Of a DNA stretch of 64,000 bases, positions 21,692 through 36,073 are shown piece after piece. The translations under genes and the position numbers were made by a program. Source of the stretch: Leptobrachium leishanense (taxonomy: Eukaryota; Chordata; Amphibia; Anura; Megophryidae); contig CM019063.1 of NCBI GenBank assembly GCA_009667805.1, positions 55,660,881-55,724,880 of the forward strand, in the 5' to 3' direction. The notes under the pieces were generated by a model that saw only the letters and a program-made list of their open reading frames with translations, was not told where the DNA came from and searched no databases. How positions within the stretch are numbered: the first letter of the stretch is position 1; every line of letters begins with the position of its first letter.

Positions 21692-24030
21692 TTTGCCCGT
21701 ACACTGCCCGGCAGCGCCTCTCTGCAGTATAATTAATGCAGCATATGAATCCACACACTGCCCGGCAGCGCCTCTCTGCAGGTATAATTAATGCAGCATA
21801 TGAATCCAAACACTGCGGGGAAGCGCCTCCCTGCGGTATAATTAATGCAGCATATGAATCCACACACTGACCGGCAGCGCCTCTCTGCGGTATAATTAAT
21901 GCAGCATATGAATCCACACACTGCCGGGCAGCACCTCTCTGCAGTATAATTAATGCAGCATATGAATCCACACACTGCTGGGAAGCGCCTCTCTGCGGTG
22001 TAATTAATGCAGCATATGAATCCACACCCTGCTGGGAAGCACCTCTCTGCGGTATAATTAATGCAGCATATGAATCCACACACTGCCCGGCAGCGCCTCT
22101 CTGCGGTATAATTAATGCAGCATATGAATCCACACACTGCGGGCAGCGCCTCTCTGCAGTATAATTAATGCAGCATATGAATCCACACACTGCCGGACAG
22201 CGCCTCTCTGCGGTGTAATTAATGCAGCATATGAATCCACACCCTGCTGGGAAGCACCTCTCTGCGGTATAATTAATGCAGCATATGAATCCACACACTG
22301 CGGGACAGCGCCTCTCTGCGGTATAATTAATGCAGCATATGAATCCACACACTGCCGGACAGCGCCTCTCTGAAGTATAATTAATGCATCATGTGAATCC
22401 ACACACTGCGGGGAAGCGCCTCTCTGCGGTATAATTAATGCAGCATATGAATCCACACACTGCGGGACAGCGCCTCTCTGCGGTATAATTAATGCAGCAT
22501 ATGAATCCACACACTGCGGACAGCGCCTCTCTGAAGTATAATTAACATCATGTGAATCCACACACTGCGGGGAAGCGCCTCTCTGCGGTGTAATTAATGC
22601 AGCATATGAATCCACACACTGCGGGCAGCACCTCTCTGCGGTTTAATTAATGCAGCATATGAATCCACAACCAGTATAATTAATGCAGCATATGAATCCA
22701 CACACTGCTGGGAAGCGTCTCTGCGGCGGTGTAATTAATGCAGCATAGTATCCACACACTGCTGGGAAGCGCCTCTCTGAAGTATAATTAATGCATCATG
22801 TGAATCCACACACTGCGGGGAAGCGCCTCTCTGCGGTATAATTAATGCAGCATATGAATCCACACACTGCGGGGCAGCACCTCTCTGCGGTGTAATTAAT
22901 GCAGCATATGAATCCACACAATGCTGGCAAGCTCCTCTCTGCGGTATAATTAATGCAGCATATTAATCTACATACTGCGGGGAAGCGCCTCTCTGCAGTA
23001 TAATTAATGCAGCATATGAATCCGCACACTGCCGGGCAGCGCCTCTCTGCAGTATAAATAATGCATCATATGAATCCGCACACTGCCGGGCAGCGCCTCT
23101 CTGCAGTATAATTAATGCAGCATATGAATCCACACACTGCTGGGAAGCGCCTCTCTGCGGTATAATTAATGCAGCATATGAATCTACATACTGCGGGGAA
23201 GCGCCTCTCTGCAGTATAATTAATGCAGCATATGAATCCACACACTGCGGGACAGGGCCTCTCTGCGGTATAATTAATACAGCATATGAATCCACACACT
23301 GCTGGGACAGCGCCTCTCTGCGGTATAATTAATGCAGCATATGAATCTACATACTGCGGGGAAGCGCCTCTCTGCAGTATAATTAATGCAGCATATGAAT
23401 CCACACACTGCGGACAGGGCTCTCTGCGGTATAATCAATACAGCATATGAATCCACACACTGCTGGGACAGCGCCTCTGCGGTATAATTATGCAGCATAT
23501 GAATCCACACACTGGCGGGCGCGCCTCTCTGCGGATAATTAATGCAGCATATGAATCCACACACTGCGGGGCAGCACTCTCTGCAGTATAATTAATGCAG
23601 CATATGAATCCACACACTGCCGGGCAGCGCCTCTCTGCGGTATAATCAATACAGCATATGAATCCACACACTGCTGGGACAGCGCCTCTGCGGTATAATT
23701 AATGCAGCATATGAATCCACACACTGCCGGGCAGCGCCTCTCTGCGGTATAATTAATGCAGCATATGAATCCACACACTGCCGGGCAGCACCTCTCTGCA
23801 GTATAATTAATGCAGCATATGAATCCACACACTGCCCGGCAGCGCCTCTCTGCGGTGTAATTAATGCAGCATAGGAATCCACACACTGCAGGGAAGCGCC
23901 TCTCTGCGGTATAATTAATGCAGCATATGAATCCACACACTGCGGGACAGCGCCTCTCTGCGGTATAATTAATGCAGCATATGAATCCACACACTGCCGG
24001 ACAGCGCCTCTCTGAAGTATAATTAATGCA
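21692..24030 (+). repeat. 54-bp satellite array, block 1 (about 43 units)
   Basis: Unit of 54 bp with core TATAATTAATGCAGCATATG followed by AATCCACACACTGC and GCGCCTCTCTGC. Two variants mix: GCAGCATATG and GCATCATGTG, the latter usually after CTGAAGTATAA. Units differ by single-base changes and some 1-2-bp indels. Since 54 is divisible by three, long cysteine-rich and glutamine/alanine-rich frames stay open; they are not genes. The array lies at the very start of capsl intron 2. Confidence 0.95.
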
Positions 24031-24685
24031 AAGGTAGCAGGGGTCCTGCAGCTGGTAGCGGATTGTTTATATTGATTAATTCAAGCAGCCACCTGACTTG
24101 CCGACTATCCGGCACAAAGACGCGCTGCGAATGGCGGCAAGTGAAAGAAATCGGAAAATGGCCGCCGGGGTGCGCAAGCGCAATGGCGATACCACGTTCT
24201 GAGGAAGCGACCGCGCACGCGCGGGGTATAGGGAGACGCGCTAGGAGCAAAAGGAAGAAGAACCCGTAAAAAGAACGGGAAATGGTCGAAAAAATTACCA
24301 CAACGGGCATCCGAATGGGGGAAAAAGATTCCCGGAATACCGGGTCCATCCGCAAAAGGGGCGCAACGCGCGGCCTGCAGGCGGGAAAGTGCCCGCACAG
24401 TAGGGATGGTACCTAAGGAATAAAACAGTCAACAGACACAGTAACAGTCGATCGACACCAAATTATAGTGAATAAAACAATATTACAGTATATATTATGA
24501 CTGACAACCGGGAGCAGTTTGCAAAACGTCTCACCTGGTCGCCAGCAGCAAAGAAAAGAGGGCGTGGCTAAGACTGACTACTCACTTGATGTTATTGTTA
24601 CTGCTGTTGCTATGTAAACTTTCCTTGCTGCTGTTGATTAGTAAAGAAAAGAGAATGCAAAATATGAAGCCTCCTGACTTGATGT
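24031..24685. repeat. CpG-rich spacer block within the satellite, copy 1
   Basis: A unique block of about 655 bp starts AAGGTAGCAGGGGTCCTGCAG and ends CCTCCTGACTTGATGT. The left half is CpG-rich (ccgcgcacgcgcggggta, gggcgcaacgcgcgg) and promoter-like; the right half is A/T-rich. It is repeated at 26368 with small indel differences. I do not recognise it as a known transposon, and it has no convincing open frame. Confidence 0.85.
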
Positions 24686-26367
24686 AAAATTAATGCATCA
24701 TGTGAATCACACCTGCGGGAAGCGCCTCTCTGGTATAATTAATGCAGCATATGAATCCACACACTGCGGGGAAGCGCTCTCTGCGGTGTAATTAATGCAG
24801 CATATGAATCCACACACTGCGGGGAAGCGCCTCTCTGCGGTTGTAATTAATGCAGCATATGAATCCACACACTGCGGGGGAAGCACCTCTCTGTGGTTAA
24901 ATTAATGCAGCATATGAATCCACACACTGCCGGACAGCGCCTCTCTGAAGTATAATTAATGCAGCATATGAACCACACTGCGGGGAAGCGCCTCTCTGCG
25001 GTTTAATTAATGCAGCATATGAATCCACACACTACCGGGCAACGCCTCTCTGCAGTATAAATAATGCAGCATAGGAATCCACACACTGCGGGGAAGCGCC
25101 TCTCTGCGGTATAATTAATGCAGCATATGAATCCACACACTGCCGGACAGCGCCTCTCTGAAGTATAATTAATGCATCCTGTGAATCCACACACTGCGGG
25201 GAAGCGCCTCTCTGCGGTGTAATTAATGCAGCATATGTATCCACACACTGCCGGGAAGCGCCTCTCTGAAGTATAATTAATGCATCATGTGAATCCACAC
25301 ACTGCGGGGAAGCGCCTCTCTGCGTATAATTAATGCAGCATATGAATCCACACACTGCGGGGAAGCGCCTCTCTGCGGTATAATTAATGCAGCATATGAA
25401 TCCACACACTGTGGGGGAAGCGCCTCTCTGCAGTATAATTAATGCAGCATATGAATCCACACACTGCGGGGAAGCGTCTCTCTGCGGTGTAATTAATGCA
25501 GCATATGTATCCACACACTGCTGGGAAGCGCCTCTCTGAAGTATAATTAATGCATCATGTGAATCCACACACTGCGGGGAAGCGCCTCTCTGCGGTATAA
25601 TTAATGCAGCATATGAATCCACACACTGCGGGGCAGCACCTCTCTGCAGTGTAATTAATGCAGCATATGAATCCACACACTACCGGGCAGCGCCTCTCTG
25701 CAGTATAAATAATGCATCATGTGAATCCACACACTGCCGGGCAGCGCCTCTCTGCAGTATAATTAATGCATCATGTGAATCCACACACTGCGGGGAAGCG
25801 CCTCTCTGCGGTACAATTAATGCAGCATATGAATCCACACACTGCGGGGAAGCGCCTCTCTGCGGTGTAATTAATGCAGCATATGAATCCACACACTGCG
25901 GGGGAAGCGCCTCTCTGCGGTATAATTAATGCAGCATATGAATCCACACACTGCGGGGAAGCGCCTCTCTGTGGTATAATTAATGCAGCATATGAATCCA
26001 CACACTGCGGGACAGGGCCTCTCTGCGGTATAATTAATACAGCATATGAATCCACACACTGCCGGGCAGCGCCTCTCTGCGGTATAATTAATGCAGCATA
26101 TGAATCCACACACTGCCGGGCAGCACCTCTCTGCAGTATAATTAATGCAGCATATGAATCCACACACTGCCCGGCAGCGCCTCTCTGCGGTGTAATTAAT
26201 GCAGCATAGGAATCCACACACTGCAGGGAAGCGCCTCTCTGCGGTATAATTAATGCAGCATATGAATCCACACACTGCGGGACAGCGCCTCTCTGCGGTA
26301 TAATTAATGCAGCATATGAATCCACACACTGCCGGACAGCGCCTCTCTGAAGTATAATTAATGCAAA
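24686..26367 (+). repeat. 54-bp satellite array, block 2 (about 31 units)
   Basis: Same unit and variants as block 1. The first few hundred bases show several one- and two-base deletions compared with the matching part of block 3 (for example around 24710-24780). The end of this block repeats the last units of block 1, including a unit with GCATAGGAATCC and a final CTGAAGTATAATTAATGCA. Confidence 0.95.
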
Positions 26368-27025
26368 GGTAGCAGGGGTCCTGCAGCTGGTAGCGGATTT
26401 TTATATTGATTAATTCAGCAGCCACCTGACTTGCGACTATCCGGCACAAAGACGCGCTGCGAATGGCGCAAGTGAAAGAAATCGGAAAATGGCCGCCGGT
26501 CCGGGGTGCGCAAGCGCAATGGCGATAACCACGTTCTGAGGAAGCGACCGCGCACGCGCGGGGTATAGGGAGACGCGCTAGGAGCAAAAGGAAGAAGAAC
26601 CCGTAAAAAGAACGGGAAATGGTCGAAAAAATTACCACAACGGGCATCCGAATGGGGGAAAAAGATTCCCGGAATACCGGGTCCATCCGCAAAAGGGGCG
26701 CAACGCGCGGCCTGCAGGCGGGAAAGTGCCCGCACAGTAGGGATGGTACCTAAGGAATAAAACAGTCAACAGACACAGTAACAGTCGATCGACACCAAAT
26801 TATAGTGAATAAAACAATATTACAGTATATATTATGACTGACAACCGGGAGCAGTTTGCAAAACGTCTCACCTGGTCGCCAGCAGCAAAGAAAAGAGGGC
26901 GTGGCTAAGACTGACTACTCACTTGATGTTTATTGGTTACTGCTGTTGCTATGTAAACTTTCCTTTGCTGCTGTTGATTAGTAAAGAAAAGAGAATGCAA
27001 AATATGAAGCCTCCTGACTTGATGT
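26368..27025. repeat. CpG-rich spacer block, copy 2
   Basis: Near-identical to 24031-24685, offset by 2337 bp. Differences are mostly short indels, such as an extra TCCGG near 26500 and single-base losses near 26400 and 26465. Together with the flanking array this defines a higher-order repeat of roughly 2.3 kb. Confidence 0.88.
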
Positions 27026-28996
27026 AAAATTAATGCATCATGTGAATCCACACACTGCGGGGAAGCGCCTCTCTGCGGTATAATTAATGCAGCATATGAA
27101 TCCACACACTGCGGGGAAGCGCCTCTCTGCGGTGTAATTAATGCAGCATATGAATCCACACACTGCGGGGGAAGCACCTCTCTGTGGTATAATTAATGCA
27201 GCATATGAATCCACACACTGCCGGACAGCGCCTCTCTGAAGTATAATTAATGCAGCATATGAATCCACACACTGCGGGGAAGCGCCTCTCTGCGGTTTAA
27301 TTAATGCAGCATATGAATCCACACACTACCGGGCAACGCCTCTCTGCAGTATAAATAATGCAGCATAGGAATCCACACACTGCGGGGAAGCGCCTCTCTG
27401 CGGTATAATTAATGCAGCATATGAATCCACACACTGCCGGACAGCGCCTCTCTGAAGTATAATTAATGCATCATGTGAATCCACACACTGCGGGGAAGCG
27501 CCTCTCTGCGGTGTAATTAATGCAGCATATGTATCCACACACTGCCGGGAAGCGCCTCTCTGAAGTATAATTAATGCATCATGTGAATCCACACACTGCG
27601 GGGAAGCGCCTCTCTGCGGTATAATTAATGCAGCATATGAATCCACACACTGCGGGGAAGCGCCTCTCTGCGGTATAATTAATGCAGCATATGAATCCAC
27701 ACACTGTGGGGGAAGCGCCTCTCTGCAGTATAATTAATGCAGCATATGAATCCACACACTGCGGGGAAGCGTCTCTCGGCGTGTAATTAATGCAGCATAT
27801 GTATCCACACACTGCTGGGAAGCGCCTCTCTGAAGTATAATTAATGCATCATGTGAATCCACACACTGCGGGGAAGCGCCTCTTCTGCGGTATAATTAAT
27901 GCAGCATATGAATCCACACACTGCGGGGCAGCACCTCTCTGCAGTGTAATTAATGCAGCATATGAATCCACACACTACCGGGCAGCGCCTCTCTGCAGTA
28001 TAAATAATGCATCATGTGAATCCACACACTGCCGGGCAGCGCCTCTCTGCAGTATAATTAATGCATCATGTGAATCCACACACTGCGGGGAAGCGCCTCT
28101 CTGCGGTACAATTAATGCAGCATATGAATCCACACACTGCGGGGAAGCGCCTCTCTGCGGTGTAATTAATGCAGCATATGAATCCACACACTGCGGGGGA
28201 AGCGCCTCTCTGCGGTATAATTAATGCAGCATATGAATCCACACACTGCGGGGAAGCGCCTCTCTGTGGTATAATTAATGCAGCATATGAATCCACACAC
28301 TGCGGGACAGGGCCTCTCTGCGGTATAATTAATACAGCATATGAATCCACACACTGCTGGGACAGCGCCTCTGCGGTATAATTAATGCAGCATATGAATC
28401 CACACACTGCCGGGCAGCGCCTCTCTGCGGTATAATTAATGCAGCATATGAATCTACATACTGCGGGGAAGCGCCTCTCTGCGGTATAATTAATACAGCA
28501 TATGAATCCACACACTGCGGGACAGCGCCTCTCTGCGGTATAATTAATGCAGCATATGAATCCACACACTGCCGGGAAGCGCCTCTCTGCAGTATAATTA
28601 ATGCATCATGTGAATCCACACACTGCGGGGAAGCGCCTCTCTGCAGTATAATTCAGCATATGAATCCACACACTGCGGGGAAGCGCCTCTCTGCAGTATA
28701 ATTAATGCAGCATATGAATCCACACACTGCGGGGAAGCGCCTCTCTGCAGTATAATTAATGCAGCATATGAATCCACACACTGCGGGGAAGCGCCTCTCT
28801 GCAGTATAATTAATGCAGCATATGAATCCACACACAGCTGGGAAGCGCCTCTCTGCAGTATAATTAATGCAGCATATGAATCCACACACTGCTGGGAAGC
28901 GCCTCCCTGCGGTATAATTAATGCAGCATATGAATCCACACACTGCCGGGAAGCGCCTCTCTGCGGTATAATAATGCAGCATATGAATCCACACAT
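27026..28996 (+). repeat. 54-bp satellite array, block 3 (about 36 units)
   Basis: Same unit. Its left two thirds repeat block 2 almost unit for unit (for example the ACTACCGGGCAACGCC unit at 25031 recurs at 27325). The right third has more uniform units with GGGGAAGCGCC. The array stops abruptly at a truncated Harbinger fragment. Confidence 0.95.
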
Positions 28997-29235
28997 TCTG
29001 ACATCTCCAAATCACGCAAACAACCCGCTATGCGGCCGCAGCGCACTCTGTACGACCGTACTAGCGGTTTGACGTTCTCGACAAAATGCGTTCGTTTGCC
29101 ACTTGCGTTGCGCGGCCGGACTTTAGTGCGACCGTACTTCGTATATTGGCCGTCATTGCCCGTCATTTGCTGCTAGCACGGCCGTGATTTCGTGCGTCTA
29201 AACGCACGTTAAAACTGCTTTCGTCTGACCCTAGC
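28997..29235. mobile_element. PIF/Harbinger MITE fragment (right end)
   Basis: The right end TCTGACCCTAGCC followed by TTA matches the ends at 4604 and 20942. The interior (gccgtcattgcccgtcatttgctgctagcacggc) also matches them. The left half is missing; the satellite array abuts the break. Confidence 0.8.
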
Positions 29236-29583
29236 CTTACGTACGCTACACAAAATGTAAGATAAGCAGAGACTTCCACATTTTGGAAACCCTGAGCCAA
29301 AGAGGAGGAGTAGCCCAGCGCAGAAGGAAGAAAGAATGAATACTTTATTAGCACATCTGCATTATAGACACATTAATAAAACACATAAATGAGCAATGGA
29401 GTGAAATTGGTGAAAAATGAATGCAAAATCTAAGTGACGGGTCAGTAAATCCAGGTTGTCACTGATATAATTGGTCTCTGCTGTGCAGATGAAAATCGTA
29501 CTGGCCCACAATCATCTAGCTGCTTAATAGCCAAATGCCAAATAGAAAGGAAAGCATAAAGCCTAATCTAATGTGCCATAACA
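29236..29583. other. Intron 2 sequence, nothing recognised
   Basis: A/T-rich single-copy-looking intron sequence with no open frame, RNA gene or transposon end that I can support. Confidence 0.5.
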
Positions 29584-29728
29584 CAGGGCTTGACAAATTT
29601 GCTTTGAATCTAGGAGCCACCTACAAAAATTAGGAGCCAAAGTTTTGGCATGGATTTGTCTTTATCAAGGTATACCAAGGTAAACGTTGGGAACCTGCCT
29701 CTGCATCTGGGAGTTGGTTTGTACTGAC

Positions 29729-31688
29729 TAGGGTTGCACCGATACCGATACTAGTATCGATATCGGTGCCGATACCGGGTACTGCAGGAGTACTTTGTAC
29801 TCCTGCAGTACCCCCGATATTTTTTTCCGATACCGGAAGCCGGCATTGAGCCGGCTTGCCGGCATCCGAGGGGCTGGGGCAGCTGTCCGAATGCTCTATC
29901 GGCATTCGGAGAGGCCCTGCAGCTGCTCTCCGCATTGTTTCATACTTACCTTCCTGGGCGCCGCCGGGAAAGTCTTCGCGCGCTCCTTGGAAGGTCCCCA
30001 GCCGCGACCACGTGGGACCATGTGATCGCGGCTGGGGTCCTTCCAACGAGCGCGCGCGCGGAAACTTTCCCGGCGTCGCCCAGGAAGGTAAGTATAAACA
30101 AAGTGAGGGGAGCAGCTGCAGGGCCTGTCCGAATGCTGATAGAGCATTTGGACAGGCCCTGCAGCTGCTCTCCGCTCATACTTACCTTCCTGAGCGACGC
30201 CGGGAAAGTTTCTGCGCATGCGCTCGTTGGAAGGACCCCAGCCGCGATCACATGGTCCCACGTGGTCGCGGCTGGGGTCCTTCCAAGGAGCGCGCGCGCG
30301 AGAAGAAGTTTCCCGGCGTCGCTAAAGGAAGGTAAGTATGAGCGGAGGGGGGAGGGGGGCAAATCATGTGCTGGGGGGCAGTATCCACGAGCTGGGGGTC
30401 ATTATCTACGAGCTGGGGGGCATTATCCACGAGCTGGGGGGCAAATCCATGAGCTGGGGGGCAAATCCATGAGCTGGGGGCAATATCCATGAGCTGGGGG
30501 CAATATCCATGAGCGGGGGGGGCAATATCCATGAGCTGGGGGCAATATCCATGAGCTGGGGCATAATCCATGAGCTGGGGGCAATATCCATGAGCTGGGG
30601 CATTATCCATGAGCTGGGACATATCCATGAGCTGGGGGGCAAATCCATGAGCTGGGGCAGTATCCATGAGCTGGGGGGCAAATCCATGAGCTGGGGGCAA
30701 TATCCATGAGCTGGGGAGGGGCAATATCCATGAGCTGGGGCAGTATCCATGAGCTGGGGGCAATATCCATGAGCTGGGGCAGTATCCATGAGCTGGGGGC
30801 AATATCCATGAGCTGGGGGGCATTATCCACGAGCTGGGGGGCAAATCCATGAGCTGGGGCGGCAATATCCATGAGCTGGGGGCAATATCCATGAGCGGGG
30901 CAATATCCATGAGCTGGGGGGGGCAATATCCATGAGCTGGGGGCAATATCCATGAGCTGGGGCATAATCCATGAGCTGGGGGCAATATCCATGAGCTGGG
31001 GCATTATCCATGAGCTGGGGACATATCCATGAGCTGGGGGGCAAATCCATGAGCTGGGCGCAGTATCCATGAGCTGGGGGGCAAATCCATGAGCTGGGGG
31101 CAATATCCATGAGCTGGGGAGGGGCAATATCCATGAGCTGGGGCAGTATCCATGAGCTGGGGGGGCAATATCCATGAGCTGGGGCAATATCCATGAGCTG
31201 GGGGGGGCAATATCCATGAGCTGGGGGCAATATCCATGAGCTGGGGCATAATCCATGAGCTGGGGGCAATATCCATGAGCTGGGGCATTATCCATGAGCT
31301 GGGGGACATATCCATGAGCTGGGGGGCAAATCCATGAGCTGGGGCAGTATCCATGAGCTGGGGGGCAAATCCATGAGCTGGGGCAATATCCATGAGCTGG
31401 GGAGGGGCAATATCCATGAGCTGGGGCAGTATCCATGAGCTGGGGGGCAATATCCATGAGCTGGGGGCAATATCCATGAGCTGGGGGCAATATCCATGAG
31501 CTGGGGCATTATCCATGAGCTGGGGGGGCATATCTATGAGACCTGGGGGCTTTATATGAGGTCTGTTCTTATTGGAAAGCGTCACGTGACATAAAATAAA
31601 AGTATCGGTACTTGGTATCGGTGAGTACTTGAACAAAAGTATCTGTACTCGTACTCAGTCTTAAAAAAGTGGTATCGGTGCATCCCTA
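29729..31688 (+). mobile_element. Nonautonomous hAT-like element with minisatellite, copy 2
   Basis: It starts TAGGGTTGCACCGATACC and ends GTATCGGTGCATCCCTA, with an exact 8-bp duplication GTACTGAC (29721-29728 and 31689-31696). Same family as 1380-2558. 29880-30340 is a cluster of nested inverted repeats with arms such as ggctggggtccttccaa and copies of AGGAAGGTAAGTAT, which resembles a splice donor. A minisatellite follows. It has no transposase. Confidence 0.9.
30361..31545 (+). repeat. Minisatellite, 18-21-bp unit, inside hAT element
   Basis: About 58 units of GAGCTGGGGGCAATATCCAT and length variants (GGGG to GGGGGGG; CAAATCC, CATAATCC, CAGTATCC). Sub-arrays of about 250-300 bp are themselves repeated (compare 30530-30800 with 30930-31160 and 31190-31440). 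The His/Gly/Pro/Leu-rich frames over it are repeat artefacts. Confidence 0.92.
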
Positions 31689-31925
31689 GTACTGACCCAA
31701 ATTATGATTTTAGCTGCTTCTATTTATTTATCACTTTGTGACCTGGTGCTTTTTGTGCATGTGGTCTTTTAGCTACTTTTTGAGCCTAGAAGTGTAGAGC
31801 GTTGCTTCTCATATCGGTTTGGCCGCTCCCATAGGGAGAAATATAAACTTATTATTTGTGTTGTCAACAACTGTACATTGTGATATTGTTTAATTTACTC
31901 ATTTTCTTTGTTCTGTTGTCATTGG

Positions 31926-31960
<35 letters not shown>
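31926..31960 (+). repeat. (CA)n microsatellite
   Basis: About 17 CA dinucleotides lie within the outer hAT-like element. Confidence 0.95.
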
Positions 31961-31961
<1 letters not shown>

Positions 31962-32357
31962 TGAAGCCAACTAGATGGTTTTAGATGCCAAAGACGGCTT
32001 TTAGATTGGTGTAAAATAAACAGGAAATTTAGGAGCCAGGAGTAAACTTCTAGGAGCCAGTGACTACCTGGCTTTGTCAAGCCCTGCCCTAACAGACATC
32101 ACCTAAAGGCATATGAACTCCTTGAAAAAACAAGAACAATTGTCTAAGGGGATATCATCGATGATTTGTCATATAATCCCATAAACTAGATTGTTACTTT
32201 TCATCAGAGCCCAGTTATATGTCACAATGTGGCAACAAATTGATTAGGTTTAAGTAACAGGCTCTCTTTGAATGGGAGCTTAAACCGGAAAATGGTATTT
32301 TCACCTAAAACCAGCAAATTTTGGGTATTCTAGAGGTCGCAGGTTATCTAACCATGG

Positions 32358-33096
32358 TTAAAGGGTCACTAACACCAAAATGTCCTTATTGTATTTATTT
32401 GATGTTGCTGATATCTTACATGTGCTTTGTTTTTCTCTTGTATGTTTAGTTAAGAAAATATTTTACTCTGTGACGCTGGGTGCATCCATTGTGTGATATT
32501 TTATATTGTAACCTGCCCCCCCCACAGTATCTTTCCATCACTTGCTCCTCACCGTGTGGCTTTAGCCATAGAATGGAGTGACTAGGTCAGTCACCAACTC
32601 ACATCATTGTATTGTGTGGGATGTATTCAAAGTATTAGAAGTATTTTAAGCTCCCTGTTTTATCTCATTCAGCTGCCATCTCTTATCTAGGGTAGCCTCG
32701 AGAACAATAGACCTCCAGTGGGTAAATTACACATCTTTAAAACACCCTGACTTATCTCATTCAGCTGCCAGCTCTTATCTTGGGTAGCCTGGAGAACAAT
32801 AGACCTCATGTAGTCTTATCTAAACATTCCCTCCTGCACCGCATTAACTGTTAAATACTGTAGAAGCTAAACCACAGCAGTAAAGTAACACTTTTGCACA
32901 GATTTTTGTAAATGTTGCATCATGGGAAAAATTCACACAATGGAAACAGCAGATAAAAAAACCCTAATTTTATTTTAACCTTTTTACATGCAATTACTTC
33001 AAAGGAATAAAAACAGCATGTGTTTTTAGAAGGTGGTTTTATTTGTATTGATCTAGTTATCTAATTACAGCTTATGTAAGTGGTAGTGTCCCTTTA
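32358..33096. mobile_element. TTAA-type MITE with AAAGGGTCACTA ends
   Basis: Left end TTAAAGGGTCACTAACACC; right end, in reverse, TAAAGGGACACTACCACTT. These are similar inverted ends. Two near-identical segments (cttatctcattcagctgcca, about 32660 and 32755) repeat inside it. It is noncoding. Confidence 0.6.
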
Positions 33097-33113
33097 GAGT
33101 CTCTTTTACTAAA

Positions 33114-33951
33114 GGGGTTATTCAGGGGTTATTCATTCAGCGCACTTCGGCGAGTTCAATTCGCCGACCCTGCGGTGAATTCATCATTCACCGCAGGGTA
33201 CCCAAAGTTCGCCGAATGGATCTGCCGATCGAGGCCGATAAACCTACTGAACACTGCCGATGAACCGCCGAACGCTGCCGATAAACCGCTGAATGCATCA
33301 GATAAACTGCTTAATGCATTGATGATCCGCCGAACAGACCGCCGAACGCATCCGATCAGCCGCTGAAAAGAGCTGACCAGCGGCTGAACAGGGGTAAGAA
33401 AATAATAACCCTCCCGCAATTTTTAAAAGGCGTTTTAAACAAAATCAATGCATGGAAATAATATATACGGTCCTATCAATAACAGTAAAAAGGTCTGTTA
33501 CAGAATAAAAATAAAAAAAACGCCATTTAAAAAAATCGGAATCAAAAATTTTGCTGAAAAATTTCTAAAATATGCTAAAAAATAAATTAAAAGACTTTTT
33601 GCTGGAAATTAAAAGAATAAACAGTTGAATAAAAAAAATAATAAAAACGGGATTTTTTTTACATCGAAACCTATGGGATTCACCTGTTTAAAGCTGGAAG
33701 CACCGAAAATCTGAGCATTTCTCCAACTTCTTGTTGCTGTTCGGCGTTCTGTGAATCGATTAACCATTACTTCTCTATGGGGATTTCACTGCCGCCGAAT
33801 TGCTAAATTTTTTGCGGGAGATTGAACAATATTTCGTGAATTGCCAGCTTTGCGAATAGCCAAATTGCCACGAAATCGCAACGCATGGAGGAAATTCACG
33901 GTTCGGTGCAATTCGGTAGCAAGTTTGGCTCTCTGAATAATCCTTTAAATA
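33114..33951 (+). mobile_element. MITE, family A, diverged copy
   Basis: Left GGGGTTATTCA and right TGAATAATCC ends are inverted. It shares 'cattacttctctatggggat' and 'aaacctatgggattcacctg' with the copies at 2921 and 58152. Its CpG-rich left part is built from repeated gccgaacgc and gccgataaac words. It lies about 100 bp upstream of capsl coding exon 3. Confidence 0.65.
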
Positions 33952-34052
33952 TTGCTTGACACTGCAGTACTTTATGTAAGTATCAGGTTAAGAACAAGGA
34001 CACAAACTGTTCATGATACACCCTTACGCCTCATATACTTTTCTTGCTGTAG

Positions 34053-36073
<2,021 letters not shown>

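Larger units (their letters stand above)
29584..32086 (+). mobile_element. Outer hAT-like element, host of a second hAT
   Basis: The ends CAGGGCTTGACAAA and TTTGTCAAGCCCTG are perfect inverted repeats. The flanks CCATAACA and CCCTAACA agree at 7 of 8 bases. Repeated 'aggagcca' words occur near both ends. Excluding the inner insertion it is about 540 bp. It is noncoding and carries a CA microsatellite on its right side. Confidence 0.85.

Noticed and set aside
21692..28996. Regular repeats resembling a CRISPR array
   Set aside because: There are no unique spacers of constant size, the unit is a contiguous 54-bp tandem satellite, and the context is a vertebrate intron.
30248..31636. Overlapping His/Gly/Pro-rich frames of up to 295 residues
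   Set aside because: Minisatellite artefact in the hAT element; unit length varies so frames interchange without selection.
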